Shown here: one piece after another, positions 1 to 8,252 of the stretch
Layout of the letters: each line of letters starts with the position of its first letter
Numbering within the stretch: the stretch's first letter is position 1
Assembly (NCBI RefSeq): GCF_000720725.1
Contig: NZ_JOCQ01000021.1
Location: 40,058 to 104,057, forward strand
From: Streptomyces rimosus subsp. rimosus
GTDB lineage: Bacteria; Actinomycetota; Actinomycetes; Streptomycetales; Streptomycetaceae
Direction of reading: 5' to 3'
DNA: 64,000 nt
Notes under the pieces: model-generated
The model's input: the letters and a program-made list of their open reading frames with translations, nothing else
Told to the model about the DNA's origin: nothing
Database searches by the model: none
Translations under genes and position numbers: made by a program

Positions 1-495
1 GCGCAGCCCGAGGACCGGCAGGGGCCGGGAGGCCGCGAAGAGCCGCCCGGCCCGGACCACCGGCCCCGGATCGGCCAGCACCGCCGCGAGGTGGCGCAGG
101 TTGTCGATCTCCGCCTGTACGGCCTGCTGGTACTCGTTGTACGTGCCGGTGCCGCGCGCGGACGCGGCGGGCGCCACCTCGCGCAGGTGCTTGCGCAGCG
201 CCGGGTAGCCGTCGAAGCCGAGCGCGACCGCGAAGCGGGTCACGGACGGCTGGCTGACCCCGGCCAGTTCGGCGAGCTCGACGCTGGAGAGGAACGGCGC
301 GTCGGCGGCCCGGCGCACCATGCAGTGGGCGATGCGCCGCTGGGTCGGGGTCAGGCGGTGCCCCTCGAAGAGTTTCTGGAGGCGGGCCGCGGTGCCGGTG
401 GCCTCGGCGGGGCCGGGCGGGGGCGCGCCCGTGTCCGCCGCGGCCCGTGCGTCCGCCGCTTTCCTGCCGCGGTCCTCGCCGCCGTCCCCGATCAT
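1..495 (-). CDS. MurR/RpiR-family transcriptional regulator, C-terminus cut by window edge
   Basis: The first 165 residues are visible and the frame runs open off the left edge. After a 25-residue Gly/Ala/Pro-rich lead comes an RpiR-type helix-turn-helix (about residues 35-95), with LTPTQRRIA near its start and GVSQPSVTRFAVALGFDGY as the recognition-helix region typical of the family. The C-terminal sugar-isomerase (SIS) effector domain of this family would lie outside the window. The ATG is preceded by GGGAGG at 5 nt. It sits beside the lyase-like gene in the same orientation, 143 bp downstream of it. I infer that it controls the lyase and the permease at 8.25 kb, because both carry one shared palindrome; the effector is unknown. 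Confidence 0.88.
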   Translation of the reverse strand, partial: MIGDGGEDRGRKAADARAAADTGAPPPGPAEATGTAARLQKLFEGHRLTPTQRRIAHCMVRRAADAPFLSSVELAELAGVSQPSVTRFAVALGFDGYPALRKHLREVAPAASARGTGTYNEYQQAVQAEIDNLRHLAAVLADPGPVVRAGRLFAASRPLPVLGLR

Positions 496-638
496 CGCTG
501 CCTCCCGGCCGTGTCCGCGGCCGTGCTCCCGGCCTTCGTGTCGTTGCTGGTCGTGCGGGGCGGCGCGCCGTGCGCCCGCCGTCCCGCCGCCCGACTGTAC
601 GTAATCCGGGCCCCCGCCCGGCGGCTTCCGGCCCCGGA

Positions 639-2168
639 TCACAGCGCGGCCAGCCCGTCCAGCAGGGTTTCCGCCACCGCCACGTCCGCCGTCAGCGGCC
701 GGTCGGCCATCCGCGCGTCCAGCGCCCCGGCGGCCAGGGCGAACGCGCGCGCCGCCGGTACGTCCGGCTCGGGCTCCAGCGAGCGCATCCGCAACGCCCG
801 TACCGCGGCGACGAGTTCGCAGGCGAGCACCCGCCGGTACGCGACGGCGGCGCGCAGCGCCTGGCGCGCGCCGAGCGACGCGAAGCTGGCCTGTTCCTCG
901 ACGCCGCGGGAGAGGACCGCGTGCCCCAAGGAGGCGGGCTGCGAGGCGGCCCGCAGTTCGCCGAGGGCGGCCCCGGCCGCGTATTCGAGGATCATCACGC
1001 CGGAGCTGGCCGGCGCGTGGTCCCCGAGGAACGGGCGCAGCCGGGTGAAGTCCGGCTCGGAGAGCGCGGCGAGGCGGGCCGTGGACAGCAGCGCGGTCTG
1101 GAGCACGGCGAGCCGGAAGCCGTCCAGGGCGAGGGCCGGGTGCGCGGCGTAGAAGTTGCCGTGGTGGTACGCCGCCTGGTCCGCCACGCTGATGAGCGGG
1201 TTCTCGGCCGCCGCGTTGACCTCGACGGCGAGGACCCGTTCGAGGGCGTCGGCGGCGTCCAGCGCGGGCCCGTGGATCTGCGGGACGCAGCGGAAGCCGT
1301 ACGGGTCCTGGATGCGGCCCAGCGGCGGCGCGGGCCGGGCCGGTGCCCCGGTCAGCTCCCGCATCCGGGCCGCGACGGCGGCCGTTCCGGGGTGCGGGCG
1401 GGCCTGGACGACCGGCTCGGCGAAGGGTTCGTACGAGCCGCCGACCGCCAGCAGGGAGAGCGCGGCCACCGGCAGCGCCGCGTCCAGCAGGCGCCGTGTC
1501 CCGTCCAGCGCGAGCGCGGCCTGGCCGAGGGTGAGGGCGTTGCTGCTGATGAGGGCGAGCGCGTCATTGCCGTCCAGGGCGAGCGGGGCGGGCGCCGGGC
1601 CACCGGCCCAGGGGTGTTCGCCCACGAGGGCCAGCCCGGTCTGGGCGAGCGCTGCGAGGTCCCCGGTGCCGACCGCGCCGTACTCGTTCACGACCGGATA
1701 CGCGCCGCTCTCCAGCGCCCCGGCCAGCGCCGTGATCACCTCGGGCCGCAGCCCGGCGCCGCCCGCCAGCAGCTGGTTGGCGCGGACGGCCAGCATGGCG
1801 CGCACCTCCCGCGCGGGCAGCGGGTCCCCGATCGCCCCGGCGTGACTGCGCAGCAGCCGCAGCCCGTGCCCGTCGTCGGCGGCGACCACGTCCTCCGTAC
1901 GGTTGGCGCCGACGCCGGTGCTGCGCCCGTAGACCCGGCCGGTGGCGGCGAGCCGGCGGGCGGTCTCCCAGGACTCCCGCGCGTACGCCAGGCCCTTGGG
2001 GTCGAGCACCGCGGGCCGGGCCGTACGTTCGGCGAGGCCGACGATCCCGCCCACGCCGAGACTGCGCCCGTCCAGCACCACCGTGGACAGGGGCGGCGAC
2101 GGGACGACGCCCGCGCCCCCGGACGTACGACCGCCCCGCCTGCCCTGATCCAGAGACCGGGACTCCAT
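639..2168 (-). CDS. Aromatic amino acid lyase (HutH/PAL-like) with altered MIO triad
   Basis: The protein has 509 residues, the usual size of bacterial histidine ammonia-lyases. Family hallmarks are visible: the Tyr80 loop YGRSTGVGANR, QDPYGFRCVPQ, NPLI and the helical core. The prosthetic group MIO normally forms from Ala-Ser-Gly within a GSVGASGDLA-type stretch; here the aligned residues are Gly167-Thr168-Gly169 (GAVGTGDLA), so the cyclising Ser is Thr. Known MIO enzymes need that Ser, so the activity may differ or be lost. I chose the ATG at 2168 because GAGGGGG lies 7 nt before it; an upstream in-frame start would overlap this site. It lies next to an RpiR regulator, and its upstream palindrome is shared with the NCS1 permease. 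The substrate is unknown; a simple hutH call would be unsafe. Confidence 0.85.
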   Translation of the reverse strand: MESRSLDQGRRGGRTSGGAGVVPSPPLSTVVLDGRSLGVGGIVGLAERTARPAVLDPKGLAYARESWETARRLAATGRVYGRSTGVGANRTEDVVAADDGHGLRLLRSHAGAIGDPLPAREVRAMLAVRANQLLAGGAGLRPEVITALAGALESGAYPVVNEYGAVGTGDLAALAQTGLALVGEHPWAGGPAPAPLALDGNDALALISSNALTLGQAALALDGTRRLLDAALPVAALSLLAVGGSYEPFAEPVVQARPHPGTAAVAARMRELTGAPARPAPPLGRIQDPYGFRCVPQIHGPALDAADALERVLAVEVNAAAENPLISVADQAAYHHGNFYAAHPALALDGFRLAVLQTALLSTARLAALSEPDFTRLRPFLGDHAPASSGVMILEYAAGAALGELRAASQPASLGHAVLSRGVEEQASFASLGARQALRAAVAYRRVLACELVAAVRALRMRSLEPEPDVPAARAFALAAGALDARMADRPLTADVAVAETLLDGLAAL

Positions 2169-2190
2169 GGCGCCGCCCCCTCTCGGCATC

Positions 2191-2226
2191 TATTCACTCA
2201 CCCTGACTCTGCATGACGATATACAG
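2191..2226. promoter_or_regulatory. Candidate operator upstream of the lyase, shared with the permease
   Basis: An 18-bp imperfect palindrome, CTGCATGACGATATACAG (2209-2226), lies next to TATTCACTCACCC (2191-2203), 23-58 nt upstream of the lyase start. The same two blocks occur at 8193-8232 before the NCS1 permease, on the same DNA strand but with 9 rather than 5 nt between them. Binding by the neighbouring RpiR protein is an inference. Confidence 0.55.
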
Positions 2227-2358
2227 GACGGACAAGAGGCAGGCCGCCGCCAACCGGCAGATCACCCTCCGGTACGGCGGGGGGGTGGGGCACACCCCCG
2301 CCCCGATCCTGGTGCTGCCCCGCTGGGCGTCCGGCGCCCGCCCGGACAGGCTGTTCCC

Positions 2359-3939
2359 ATGCGAAACTCCAAACGCCGCCGCCCCGTTGGGGCCCCCGTT
2401 CTGGCCGCCGCCGCGGCTCTCGCCACGGTCCTGCCGTTCCTCGCGCCACCCGACGCCGCCGCTTCGGCGCCCCCGGCCCGGCCCCGGACCTCACTCGACT
2501 GGCAGCCGTGCCGCTCGGCGACTGCCGGGGCCGCGCAGCAGTGCGCGACGCTGAAGGTCCCCCTGGACTACAAGGACCCGGGCGGCAGACAGATAGATCT
2601 CGCGGTCTCCCGCATCCCGGCCAAGGACCCGGCCGCGCGCCGCGGGGCACTGCTGCTGATCCCCGGCGGGCCGGGCAATACGGGGCTGGACCGGCCCACC
2701 ACCGCGAAGCTCTCGGAACGCCTGCGCGCCGCCTACGACATCATCGGCTTCGATCCGCGCGGCGTGGGCCACAGCTCGCCCGTGAGCTGCGGACTTCCGT
2801 ACGCCGACCTGTCCGTGACCACCCTGCGCCCGTGGCCCGCGCCGGACGGCTCCATCACCGGCAACATCGCCACCGCCCGCCGGCTGGCCACCGCCTGTGC
2901 CCGTAACGGCGGGCCGGTGCTGCGCAGCATCAGCACCGCCAACGAGGCCCGGGACATCGACCGCATCCGGCAGGCCCTGGGCGAGCGCCGACTGTCCGGC
3001 CTGGGCCTCTCGTACGGGGCGTACGCCGGCGCGGTGTACGCGCAGCTCTTTCCGGACCGTACGGCCCACTGGGTGCTGGACAGCAACGGCGACCCCGACC
3101 CGGCCCGGGTGGAGCGCGGCTGGGCGGCGAACGCCGCCGTCGGCGCCGAGGACCGCTTCCCCGACTTCGCGGCGCGGGCCGCCGACCCGGCACGCGCCGA
3201 CCGGCTCGCCGACCGCCCGGAGGACGTCCGTCCGCTGTTCCTGGACCTCGCGGCCCGCCTCGACCGCACCCCGCTGCCCTGGCCGAACGCCAACCCCGCC
3301 GAGCTGAACGGCAACGTCCTGCGCCAGCACCTGCTGGCGAGCCTCTACTCCGACGGCCGGATGGACGGCCTGATCACGCTGATGCGCGCCGCCCGCGCCA
3401 AGCTGGACGACCCGAACGCCGCGGACCTGCCCGCGCAGCCGGTGCCGTCCTCGCCGGACATCGAGACCCAGCAGCACACCGCCGCCGCCTCGGTCGCCAC
3501 CCTCTGCAACGACGTGGCCTGGCCCCGTTCCCCGGAGGCGTACGCCCGTGACGTGGCCGCCGACCGTGTCCGCCACCCGCTGACGGCCGGCATGCCGGTC
3601 AACATCATGCCCTGTTCCTTCTGGCCGTCGCCGCCCGCCGAGCAGCCGGTACGCATCACTTCGCACGGCCCGTCGAACGTCCTGCTCATCCAGAACCGCC
3701 GCGACCCGGCCACCCCGCTCGCCGGTGCCCGCGCCATGCGCCGGGCCTTCGGCGACCGCGCCCGGATGATCACCGTCGAGGCCGGTGGCCACGGCGCCTA
3801 CCAGGGCGACGACCGCACCTGCGGGGACGCGCGGACCACTGCGTTCCTGCTCACCGGCGCCCGCCCGGCCACCGACATCACCTGTCCCGGCGCAGCACCG
3901 TCGAGTCACCGGGACGGGCCCGTCCGTGCCGCGCGCTAG
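2359..3939 (+). CDS. Secreted alpha/beta-hydrolase, tripeptidyl aminopeptidase-like
   Basis: The protein has 526 residues. An Arg-rich start followed by a hydrophobic stretch to about residue 36 forms a signal peptide (AAASA end). IPGGPG at 101-106 is the oxyanion motif, GLSYG places the nucleophile at Ser218, NRRDPATPL carries the acid Asp and AGGHGAYQG the His. This matches the TAP/SlpD/SlpE family of Streptomyces exported aminopeptidases with a TAP-like C-terminal segment. Paired cysteines fit an extracellular protein. The frame is open further upstream, but the ATG at 2359 is the one directly followed by the signal peptide. Its stop codon overlaps that of the convergent protease gene in a single CTAG. 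Confidence 0.87.
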   Translation: MRNSKRRRPVGAPVLAAAAALATVLPFLAPPDAAASAPPARPRTSLDWQPCRSATAGAAQQCATLKVPLDYKDPGGRQIDLAVSRIPAKDPAARRGALLLIPGGPGNTGLDRPTTAKLSERLRAAYDIIGFDPRGVGHSSPVSCGLPYADLSVTTLRPWPAPDGSITGNIATARRLATACARNGGPVLRSISTANEARDIDRIRQALGERRLSGLGLSYGAYAGAVYAQLFPDRTAHWVLDSNGDPDPARVERGWAANAAVGAEDRFPDFAARAADPARADRLADRPEDVRPLFLDLAARLDRTPLPWPNANPAELNGNVLRQHLLASLYSDGRMDGLITLMRAARAKLDDPNAADLPAQPVPSSPDIETQQHTAAASVATLCNDVAWPRSPEAYARDVAADRVRHPLTAGMPVNIMPCSFWPSPPAEQPVRITSHGPSNVLLIQNRRDPATPLAGARAMRRAFGDRARMITVEAGGHGAYQGDDRTCGDARTTAFLLTGARPATDITCPGAAPSSHRDGPVRAAR

Positions 3940-4667
3940 TGCCGGATGACCGAACGGATCCAGGCCAGTTGCTGGGAGATCTCTCCCGCCTGGGCGACCG
4001 TCTCCCGGTCCGAGCCGTTGAAGACGCCGAGGAGGGTTTCGGCGCCGTGCGGGGCGACGCTCATCACCGGGCCGCCGGAGTCGCCGCCGGCCGGAATGCC
4101 GGACACCTTCTCCATGCAGAAGTCCGGGCCGCCCGGTGCGGTGTAGCCCTTGCACCGGGGGTCGTCCGGCCGTACGACCCGCAGGTTCGACTGCTTGAGC
4201 ACCGGGGACTGGCAGGCGTTCTCGTCCTCGGTGCAGGTGGCGCCCCATCCGTACTGCCGCACGGTCTGGCCGACGTGGACCGGGGCGGTGGCCAGGCGCG
4301 CCGTGGGGATCTTCATCGGCGGGACCTTGATGAGCATCATGTCGGCCGTGCTGCCCACGCGCTTGCCGGGCAGCGGGCGGACCGTGGTGCCCTTGCGCAT
4401 GTCGAGGTTGCCGATCCGGAAGGAGATCCGCTTGTCGGCGATCGGCTCCGCCTGCTCGTAGAAGCAGTGCGAGGCGCTGAGTATCCACTGGGGCGCGACC
4501 GCGGTGCCCGTGCACGCCGGTTTGCCGTCGACGAGCATGCGCACCGCCCACGGGCCGTAGGTGCTCTTCGACCCGCCGATGACGGCGGAGGCGGGCGCGG
4601 ACCACACCACCGAACCCGTCACCAGCAGTAAAGCGGTCAGCAAGAGCACACGAACGCGACGCACCAT
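3936..4667 (-). CDS. Secreted trypsin-like serine protease with a TTA codon
   Basis: The protein has 243 residues. The signal peptide ends at ASA and mature VIGG starts at residue 29 with no pro-region. The chymotrypsin triad is complete: His67 in SASHCF, Asp in STADMMLIKV and Ser in GGDSGGPV; Cys pairs are present. The ATG at 4667 was chosen because AAGGAG lies 9 nt upstream; a TTG 9 nt earlier would touch the ribosome site. Codon 13, within the signal peptide, is TTA (4629-4631), the rare leucine codon read only by the bldA tRNA, a gene present at 22.4 kb. Production is therefore probably tied to development or late growth, as known for other streptomycete exoproteases. Confidence 0.92.
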   Translation of the reverse strand: MVRRVRVLLLTALLLVTGSVVWSAPASAVIGGSKSTYGPWAVRMLVDGKPACTGTAVAPQWILSASHCFYEQAEPIADKRISFRIGNLDMRKGTTVRPLPGKRVGSTADMMLIKVPPMKIPTARLATAPVHVGQTVRQYGWGATCTEDENACQSPVLKQSNLRVVRPDDPRCKGYTAPGGPDFCMEKVSGIPAGGDSGGPVMSVAPHGAETLLGVFNGSDRETVAQAGEISQQLAWIRSVIRH

Positions 4668-4930
4668 CCGGAACAACTCCTTTGTCGGGTTTGGGCCGTA
4701 CCGATGGTGAGACAGCCCGCCGGGCCGAAAGGTTCCGGATTATCCGAACAACGGCCCTTTCGCATACGCGTGGGCGTGCGGGTTCCGGTGGAGCCCCGGG
4801 CGGCGGGCCCGCCGCCCGCCATGACATTTGTCCCGCCCAGCCAGGGACGCTTGATGCTGCCGCGCAGCCCGGCGGCTCAGCAGGATGGAGACATCACAGA
4901 GCAGCGGTACTTCACCACCAAGGGGCGGAC

Positions 4931-5407
4931 ATGAAGATCTTCACGAAGGCGCGGAAGAACGCGGGGCGGCAGGTTTCCGCGGAGGAGCTGGCGAACGTGA
5001 AGCCGCTGCCGGTGTGGTTCTTCGCGTTCGAGGGGGTGCTGGGGGCCGCTTACGACCTGTGCCACGCGTGGTCCGGCGCCTGGACGGTGATCCTCGCCTT
5101 CGCGGCGGTCAACATCGTCGTCGGGCTGACCGTGCTGCGCCGCCGGATCAAGCTGGTGAAGGCGCTGCTGAAGAACTCCCGCACGCGGTTCATCGCCTTC
5201 GGCCTGATCGCCTTCCGGATGGGTGCGCACGCGCTGCTGGGGGCGGTCGGCGCCCAGGTCGCGTCCGCGGCCGGGCACCTGCTGTTCGCGGTGGTCATGG
5301 GCGGCACGACGGTCGCGCTGCTGTGGTTCGACCAGCGCGTCACCTTCCGCGCCCTGGGGCTGGCTCCCGGCACCGCCCGGACCCCGCAGACCGCCCTCCC
5401 CGCCTGA
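4931..5407 (+). CDS. Small integral membrane protein of unknown function
   Basis: The protein has 158 residues. A charged N-terminus is followed by about four hydrophobic segments (roughly residues 27-45, 50-70, 85-110 and 115-135) separated by short basic loops such as RRRIKLVKALLKNSR, which suggests the inside-positive orientation of a cytoplasmic membrane protein. I recognise no domain. The ATG has AAGGGG 5 nt upstream; an open frame further upstream lacks coding character. It lies alone between the divergent protease gene and the convergent lacI-type gene. Confidence 0.75.
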   Translation: MKIFTKARKNAGRQVSAEELANVKPLPVWFFAFEGVLGAAYDLCHAWSGAWTVILAFAAVNIVVGLTVLRRRIKLVKALLKNSRTRFIAFGLIAFRMGAHALLGAVGAQVASAAGHLLFAVVMGGTTVALLWFDQRVTFRALGLAPGTARTPQTALPA

Positions 5408-5426
5408 CGCACCCGGCCCGGGGACT

Positions 5427-6443
5427 TCAGACCCGTACGGCCGACCCCCGCTCGCTCAGCCGTGGCGCGCACAGCATGCGCTTGCGCCGTACCCGCCGCC
5501 CCTCGATCGCCGCGACGGCCAGCCGCGCCGCCTCCTCGGCGATACCGGTGAGGCCCCAGTCCAGCGTCGTCAGGGGCGGGGTGAGCACCTGGGAGACGGG
5601 GTGGTCGTCGAAGCCGACCACCGAGATGTCCCGGCCGACCTTCAGCGACGCCTCGGCCGCCGCCGCGTAGACCCCGTACGCGATCGAGTCGGAGAAGCAG
5701 AACACCGCCGTCGAACGGGCCCCGTCCGCGCCGCCGTCGCGCAGCACGCGCCGCGCCACCGCCGTCGCCTCGCCCAGTTCCTGGGCGCACGGGAGCACTT
5801 CGGCCGCGATGCCGAGCCGCCCGGCGGCTTCCCGTACGTACACGTCGGCGGGCCGGTCCGGGGTGGAGGGGCCGGTCGGGGTCAGGACCGTGATCCGCCG
5901 GTGGCCCAGTCCGGTCAGGTATTCCAGTACGGCGTCGATCCCCGCGCGGTTGTCGAACAGCACTTCTCCCGCCGTACGGGCGCGGCGCAGCGAGTCGCCG
6001 ATGGACACCACCGGCACCGCCTCGGCGATCTGCGCCCAGCCCGCCGCCGAGGGATCGACCGGGGACACCAGCAGGCCGTCCACCCGCTGGTCACGGAGCT
6101 GTTTGGCCAGGGCGAGCTCGCGTTGCGGGTCGCCGCCCGCGTCCAGGATGAGGGCGTAGCGGTCGCCCGCGAGGAGTTCCCGCCCTATCGCCGCCATCAG
6201 GTGCTGCTGCCACAGGTCCTGGAGGTCGCCGGCCAGCACACCGACCATGCTCGTCCGGCCGCTGGCCAGGGCGCGGGCGATCGGGTCGGCCTCGTAACCG
6301 AGTTCGGCGGCGGCCTTGCGCACCCGTTCCTCGGTCTCCTTGGAGACGTGCGTGCCGCGCAGCGCGTAGGAGACGGCGGCGGTGGAGAGCCCGGTGGCCT
6401 CGGCCACCTCGCGGAGAGTGGTGCGCTTACGGGGCCTGGCCAT
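5427..6443 (-). CDS. LacI-family transcriptional regulator
   Basis: The protein has 338 residues, typical for the family. The N-terminal LacI headpiece is clear (TLREVAEATGLSTAAVSYAL, then a hinge with RKAAAELGYEADPIARAL), followed by a periplasmic-binding-protein-like effector domain (SMVGVLAGD, DGLLVSPVD, VVGFDDHPVSQVLTPPLTT). It is transcribed away from the amidohydrolase operon, and a 40-bp array of LacI-type half-sites lies in the shared intergenic region. I infer autoregulation and control of the divergent amidohydrolase and cupin genes; the ligand is probably a small sugar or nucleoside-like compound, but nothing in the sequence fixes it. Confidence 0.92.
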   Translation of the reverse strand: MARPRKRTTLREVAEATGLSTAAVSYALRGTHVSKETEERVRKAAAELGYEADPIARALASGRTSMVGVLAGDLQDLWQQHLMAAIGRELLAGDRYALILDAGGDPQRELALAKQLRDQRVDGLLVSPVDPSAAGWAQIAEAVPVVSIGDSLRRARTAGEVLFDNRAGIDAVLEYLTGLGHRRITVLTPTGPSTPDRPADVYVREAAGRLGIAAEVLPCAQELGEATAVARRVLRDGGADGARSTAVFCFSDSIAYGVYAAAAEASLKVGRDISVVGFDDHPVSQVLTPPLTTLDWGLTGIAEEAARLAVAAIEGRRVRRKRMLCAPRLSERGSAVRV

Positions 6444-6546
6444 GCCGGAAGCCTACCCAAGGGGCCGCCCCGTCCCGCGTGTTGCACCGCGCGGACGCCG
6501 TGCCGTGCGCGTGCCCGCCCCCGCCGTTCCCTTGACACGGATTCGG

Positions 6547-6586
6547 GTTAATCGCTTCACTTAATCGCGTAACTGAAGCGGTTAAC
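6547..6586. promoter_or_regulatory. LacI-type operator array
   Basis: GTTAATCGCTTCA (6547-6559) and TGAAGCGGTTAAC (6574-6586) are inverted copies (12 of 13 positions), and a third site, TTAATCGCGTAA, sits between them. All three have the central CG of LacI/GalR operators. TTGACA at 6532-6537 is a possible -35 just upstream for the rightward operon. The array lies between the divergent lacI-type gene and the amidohydrolase gene. Confidence 0.75.
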
Positions 6587-6649
6587 TTCCCTGGTTCCGG
6601 ACCGCTTCGAGGCGCACCACCCGACCGGTCCCCCTCCCGGAGGGAGCCC

Positions 6650-7561
6650 GTGCCCACCGATGTCCACCAGCACCTCTGGCCGCCGCGGTTCCGCGCGCTG
6701 CTGCGTGCGCGCACCACGCCGCCCCGCCTCGACGGCCGGACGCTGCACCTGCCCGGCGAGCCCCCGTACGCCGTCGACCCCGCCGAACACGACCCCGCCG
6801 CCCGTACGGAACGCGCCCGCGCCGACGGCCTCGACCGGGCCCTGCTCTCGCTCTCCAGCCCCCTCGGCATCGAATTCCTGCAGCCCGCCGAAGCAGCCCC
6901 GCTCCTCGACGCCTTCCACGACGAAGCCCTCGCCCTGCCCGCCCCGTTCGGCGTCTGGGCCTCCCCCTGCCTGTCCGTTCCCGTCCCCGACCCCGGACCC
7001 GTCGTACGCCTGCTGCGCCGCGGCTGCGCCGGCCTCCAGCTCCCCGCCACGGCCTTGACGGACGCCGCCGGGTGGAGGCGCTGCGGGCCGCTGCTCGACG
7101 GCGTGGCCCGTCTCGGGCGGCCGCTGTTCGTCCACCCCGGAGCCGCGCCGCCGGCCCCGCCCGGCAGCCCGCCGTGGTGGCCCGCCCTCGTCCCCTACCT
7201 CCAGCAGCTGCACGCCGCCTGGTTCGCCTTCCGCGCCTTCGGCCGTCCCCACCACCCGCACCTGCGCGTCTGCTTCGCCGCCCTCGCGGGCCTCGCCCCG
7301 CTGCACGGCGAGCGGCTGGCGGCACGCGGCGGCCGGGACCGCGGGCGCGTCGACCCCGGCGTCTTCTACGAGACCTCCTCGTACGGCACGCGTGCCGTGG
7401 ACACGGTCGTCCGCGCCGTCGGCATCGACGCCGTGGTCTTCGGCAGCGACCGCCCGTACGCCGTGCCGGACGTGCCCGACCTCGGCGCCGCCGCCGTACA
7501 CGCCCTGTACACCGCCAACCCGGCCCGCCTCCTCGGCCCGGCGAAGGGAGCCCGCCCGTAA
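6650..7561 (+). CDS. Amidohydrolase (amidohydrolase-2 / TIM-barrel metal hydrolase family)
   Basis: The protein has 303 residues. Metal-site features of the family are visible: DVHQHLW at residues 4-10 (HxH strand), LFVHPG in mid-protein and FGSDRPYAVP near the end (metal-binding Asp). A run of strands and helices fits a TIM barrel. Family members hydrolyse or decarboxylate ring compounds and amides; the substrate here is unknown. The GTG start has GGAGGGA 4 nt upstream. The stop overlaps the next start (TAATG), so the following cupin gene is translationally coupled. The LacI-type array directly upstream is the likely switch. Confidence 0.83.
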   Translation: MPTDVHQHLWPPRFRALLRARTTPPRLDGRTLHLPGEPPYAVDPAEHDPAARTERARADGLDRALLSLSSPLGIEFLQPAEAAPLLDAFHDEALALPAPFGVWASPCLSVPVPDPGPVVRLLRRGCAGLQLPATALTDAAGWRRCGPLLDGVARLGRPLFVHPGAAPPAPPGSPPWWPALVPYLQQLHAAWFAFRAFGRPHHPHLRVCFAALAGLAPLHGERLAARGGRDRGRVDPGVFYETSSYGTRAVDTVVRAVGIDAVVFGSDRPYAVPDVPDLGAAAVHALYTANPARLLGPAKGARP

Positions 7562-8106
7562 TGCCCGAGCCCCGTACGCACCACTGCCCGGACCCGCCCG
7601 CCGCCTCTCCCCGCACCCCCGGCCTCTTCACCGCCCTTCCCGCCCGCAATCTCGACAAGCGGGAACTGCGCTCCCTCGTCGAGCGGCTGGCCGGCCTGCC
7701 CGGCCTGTGGCGCGGCGAGGTCGCCTTCTCCGACACCGAGCGGCACTACGCCTCCCTGCACCGCGACACGTACGTCGACGTCTGGCTGCTGTGCTGGACC
7801 CGGCGCAGCGACACCGGCTGGCACGACCACGACCTCTCGTCCGGCGCGGTGCGCGTGGTGCAGGGCGTGCTGACCGAGTCCAATCCGCGCATCGGCGGCG
7901 CCCATCTGGCCACCGCCGTCGGCTCAGGCGCCTCCTTCTGCTTCGGCCCGGACCACATCCACCGCCTCACCGGCGCCACCGACGACACGGTCTCGCTGCA
8001 CGCCTACTCGCCGCCGCTGTGGCGGCTCGGCCAGTACGCCATCACCGAGGACGGCCTGATGCGCCGCCTCTCCGTCTCGTACGCGGACGAACTCCGCCCC
8101 CTGTAG
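7561..8106 (+). CDS. Cysteine-dioxygenase-like cupin
   Basis: The protein has 181 residues. The metal site of thiol dioxygenases is apparent: His88 and His90 in TGWHDHD, and His134 in GPDHIHRL, with cupin strands around them (GAVRVVQGVLTE). Bacterial cysteine dioxygenases oxidise cysteine or a related thiol acid to the sulfinic acid with Fe(II). Homologues of this type accept different thiols, so the substrate is not certain. Its ATG overlaps the stop of the amidohydrolase gene by one base. The permease gene follows after 146 bp with its own operator. Confidence 0.82.
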   Translation: MPEPRTHHCPDPPAASPRTPGLFTALPARNLDKRELRSLVERLAGLPGLWRGEVAFSDTERHYASLHRDTYVDVWLLCWTRRSDTGWHDHDLSSGAVRVVQGVLTESNPRIGGAHLATAVGSGASFCFGPDHIHRLTGATDDTVSLHAYSPPLWRLGQYAITEDGLMRRLSVSYADELRPL

Positions 8107-8192
8107 GCCCGCGGCCGCCCGGAGCCCCCGTACGGCCGGGCCGGCGTCCGTAGGGCCCCGCGCGCCATCTTTTCCTGTCCGGGGTATTGATT

Positions 8193-8232
8193 TATTCATT
8201 CACCCGCATCGATCCTGCATGAACTCATACAG
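8193..8232. promoter_or_regulatory. Candidate operator upstream of the NCS1 permease
   Basis: CTGCATGAACTCATACAG (8215-8232) is a near-perfect palindrome, preceded by TATTCATTCACCC (8193-8205). It ends 20 nt before the permease start. It matches 14 of 18 positions of the palindrome before the lyase gene (2209-2226). A shared regulator is inferred; the best candidate is the RpiR protein at the left edge. Confidence 0.6.
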
Positions 8233-8252
8233 CCGGGACGAGGAGGCGGCCG

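Noticed and set aside
91..2216. Long open frames on the plus strand opposite the RpiR and lyase genes
   Set aside because: They are antisense shadows: Arg/Gly/Pro-rich with no domains, while the minus strand has clear families.
2209..2226. ARG box (ArgR site) at the shared palindrome
   Set aside because: The half-sites are only loosely similar to ARG boxes and no arginine genes are near; an RpiR-type site is simpler.
2491..4827. 778-residue open frame on the minus strand across the hydrolase gene
   Set aside because: It lacks domains and runs antisense to a clear alpha/beta-hydrolase and out of frame with the protease.
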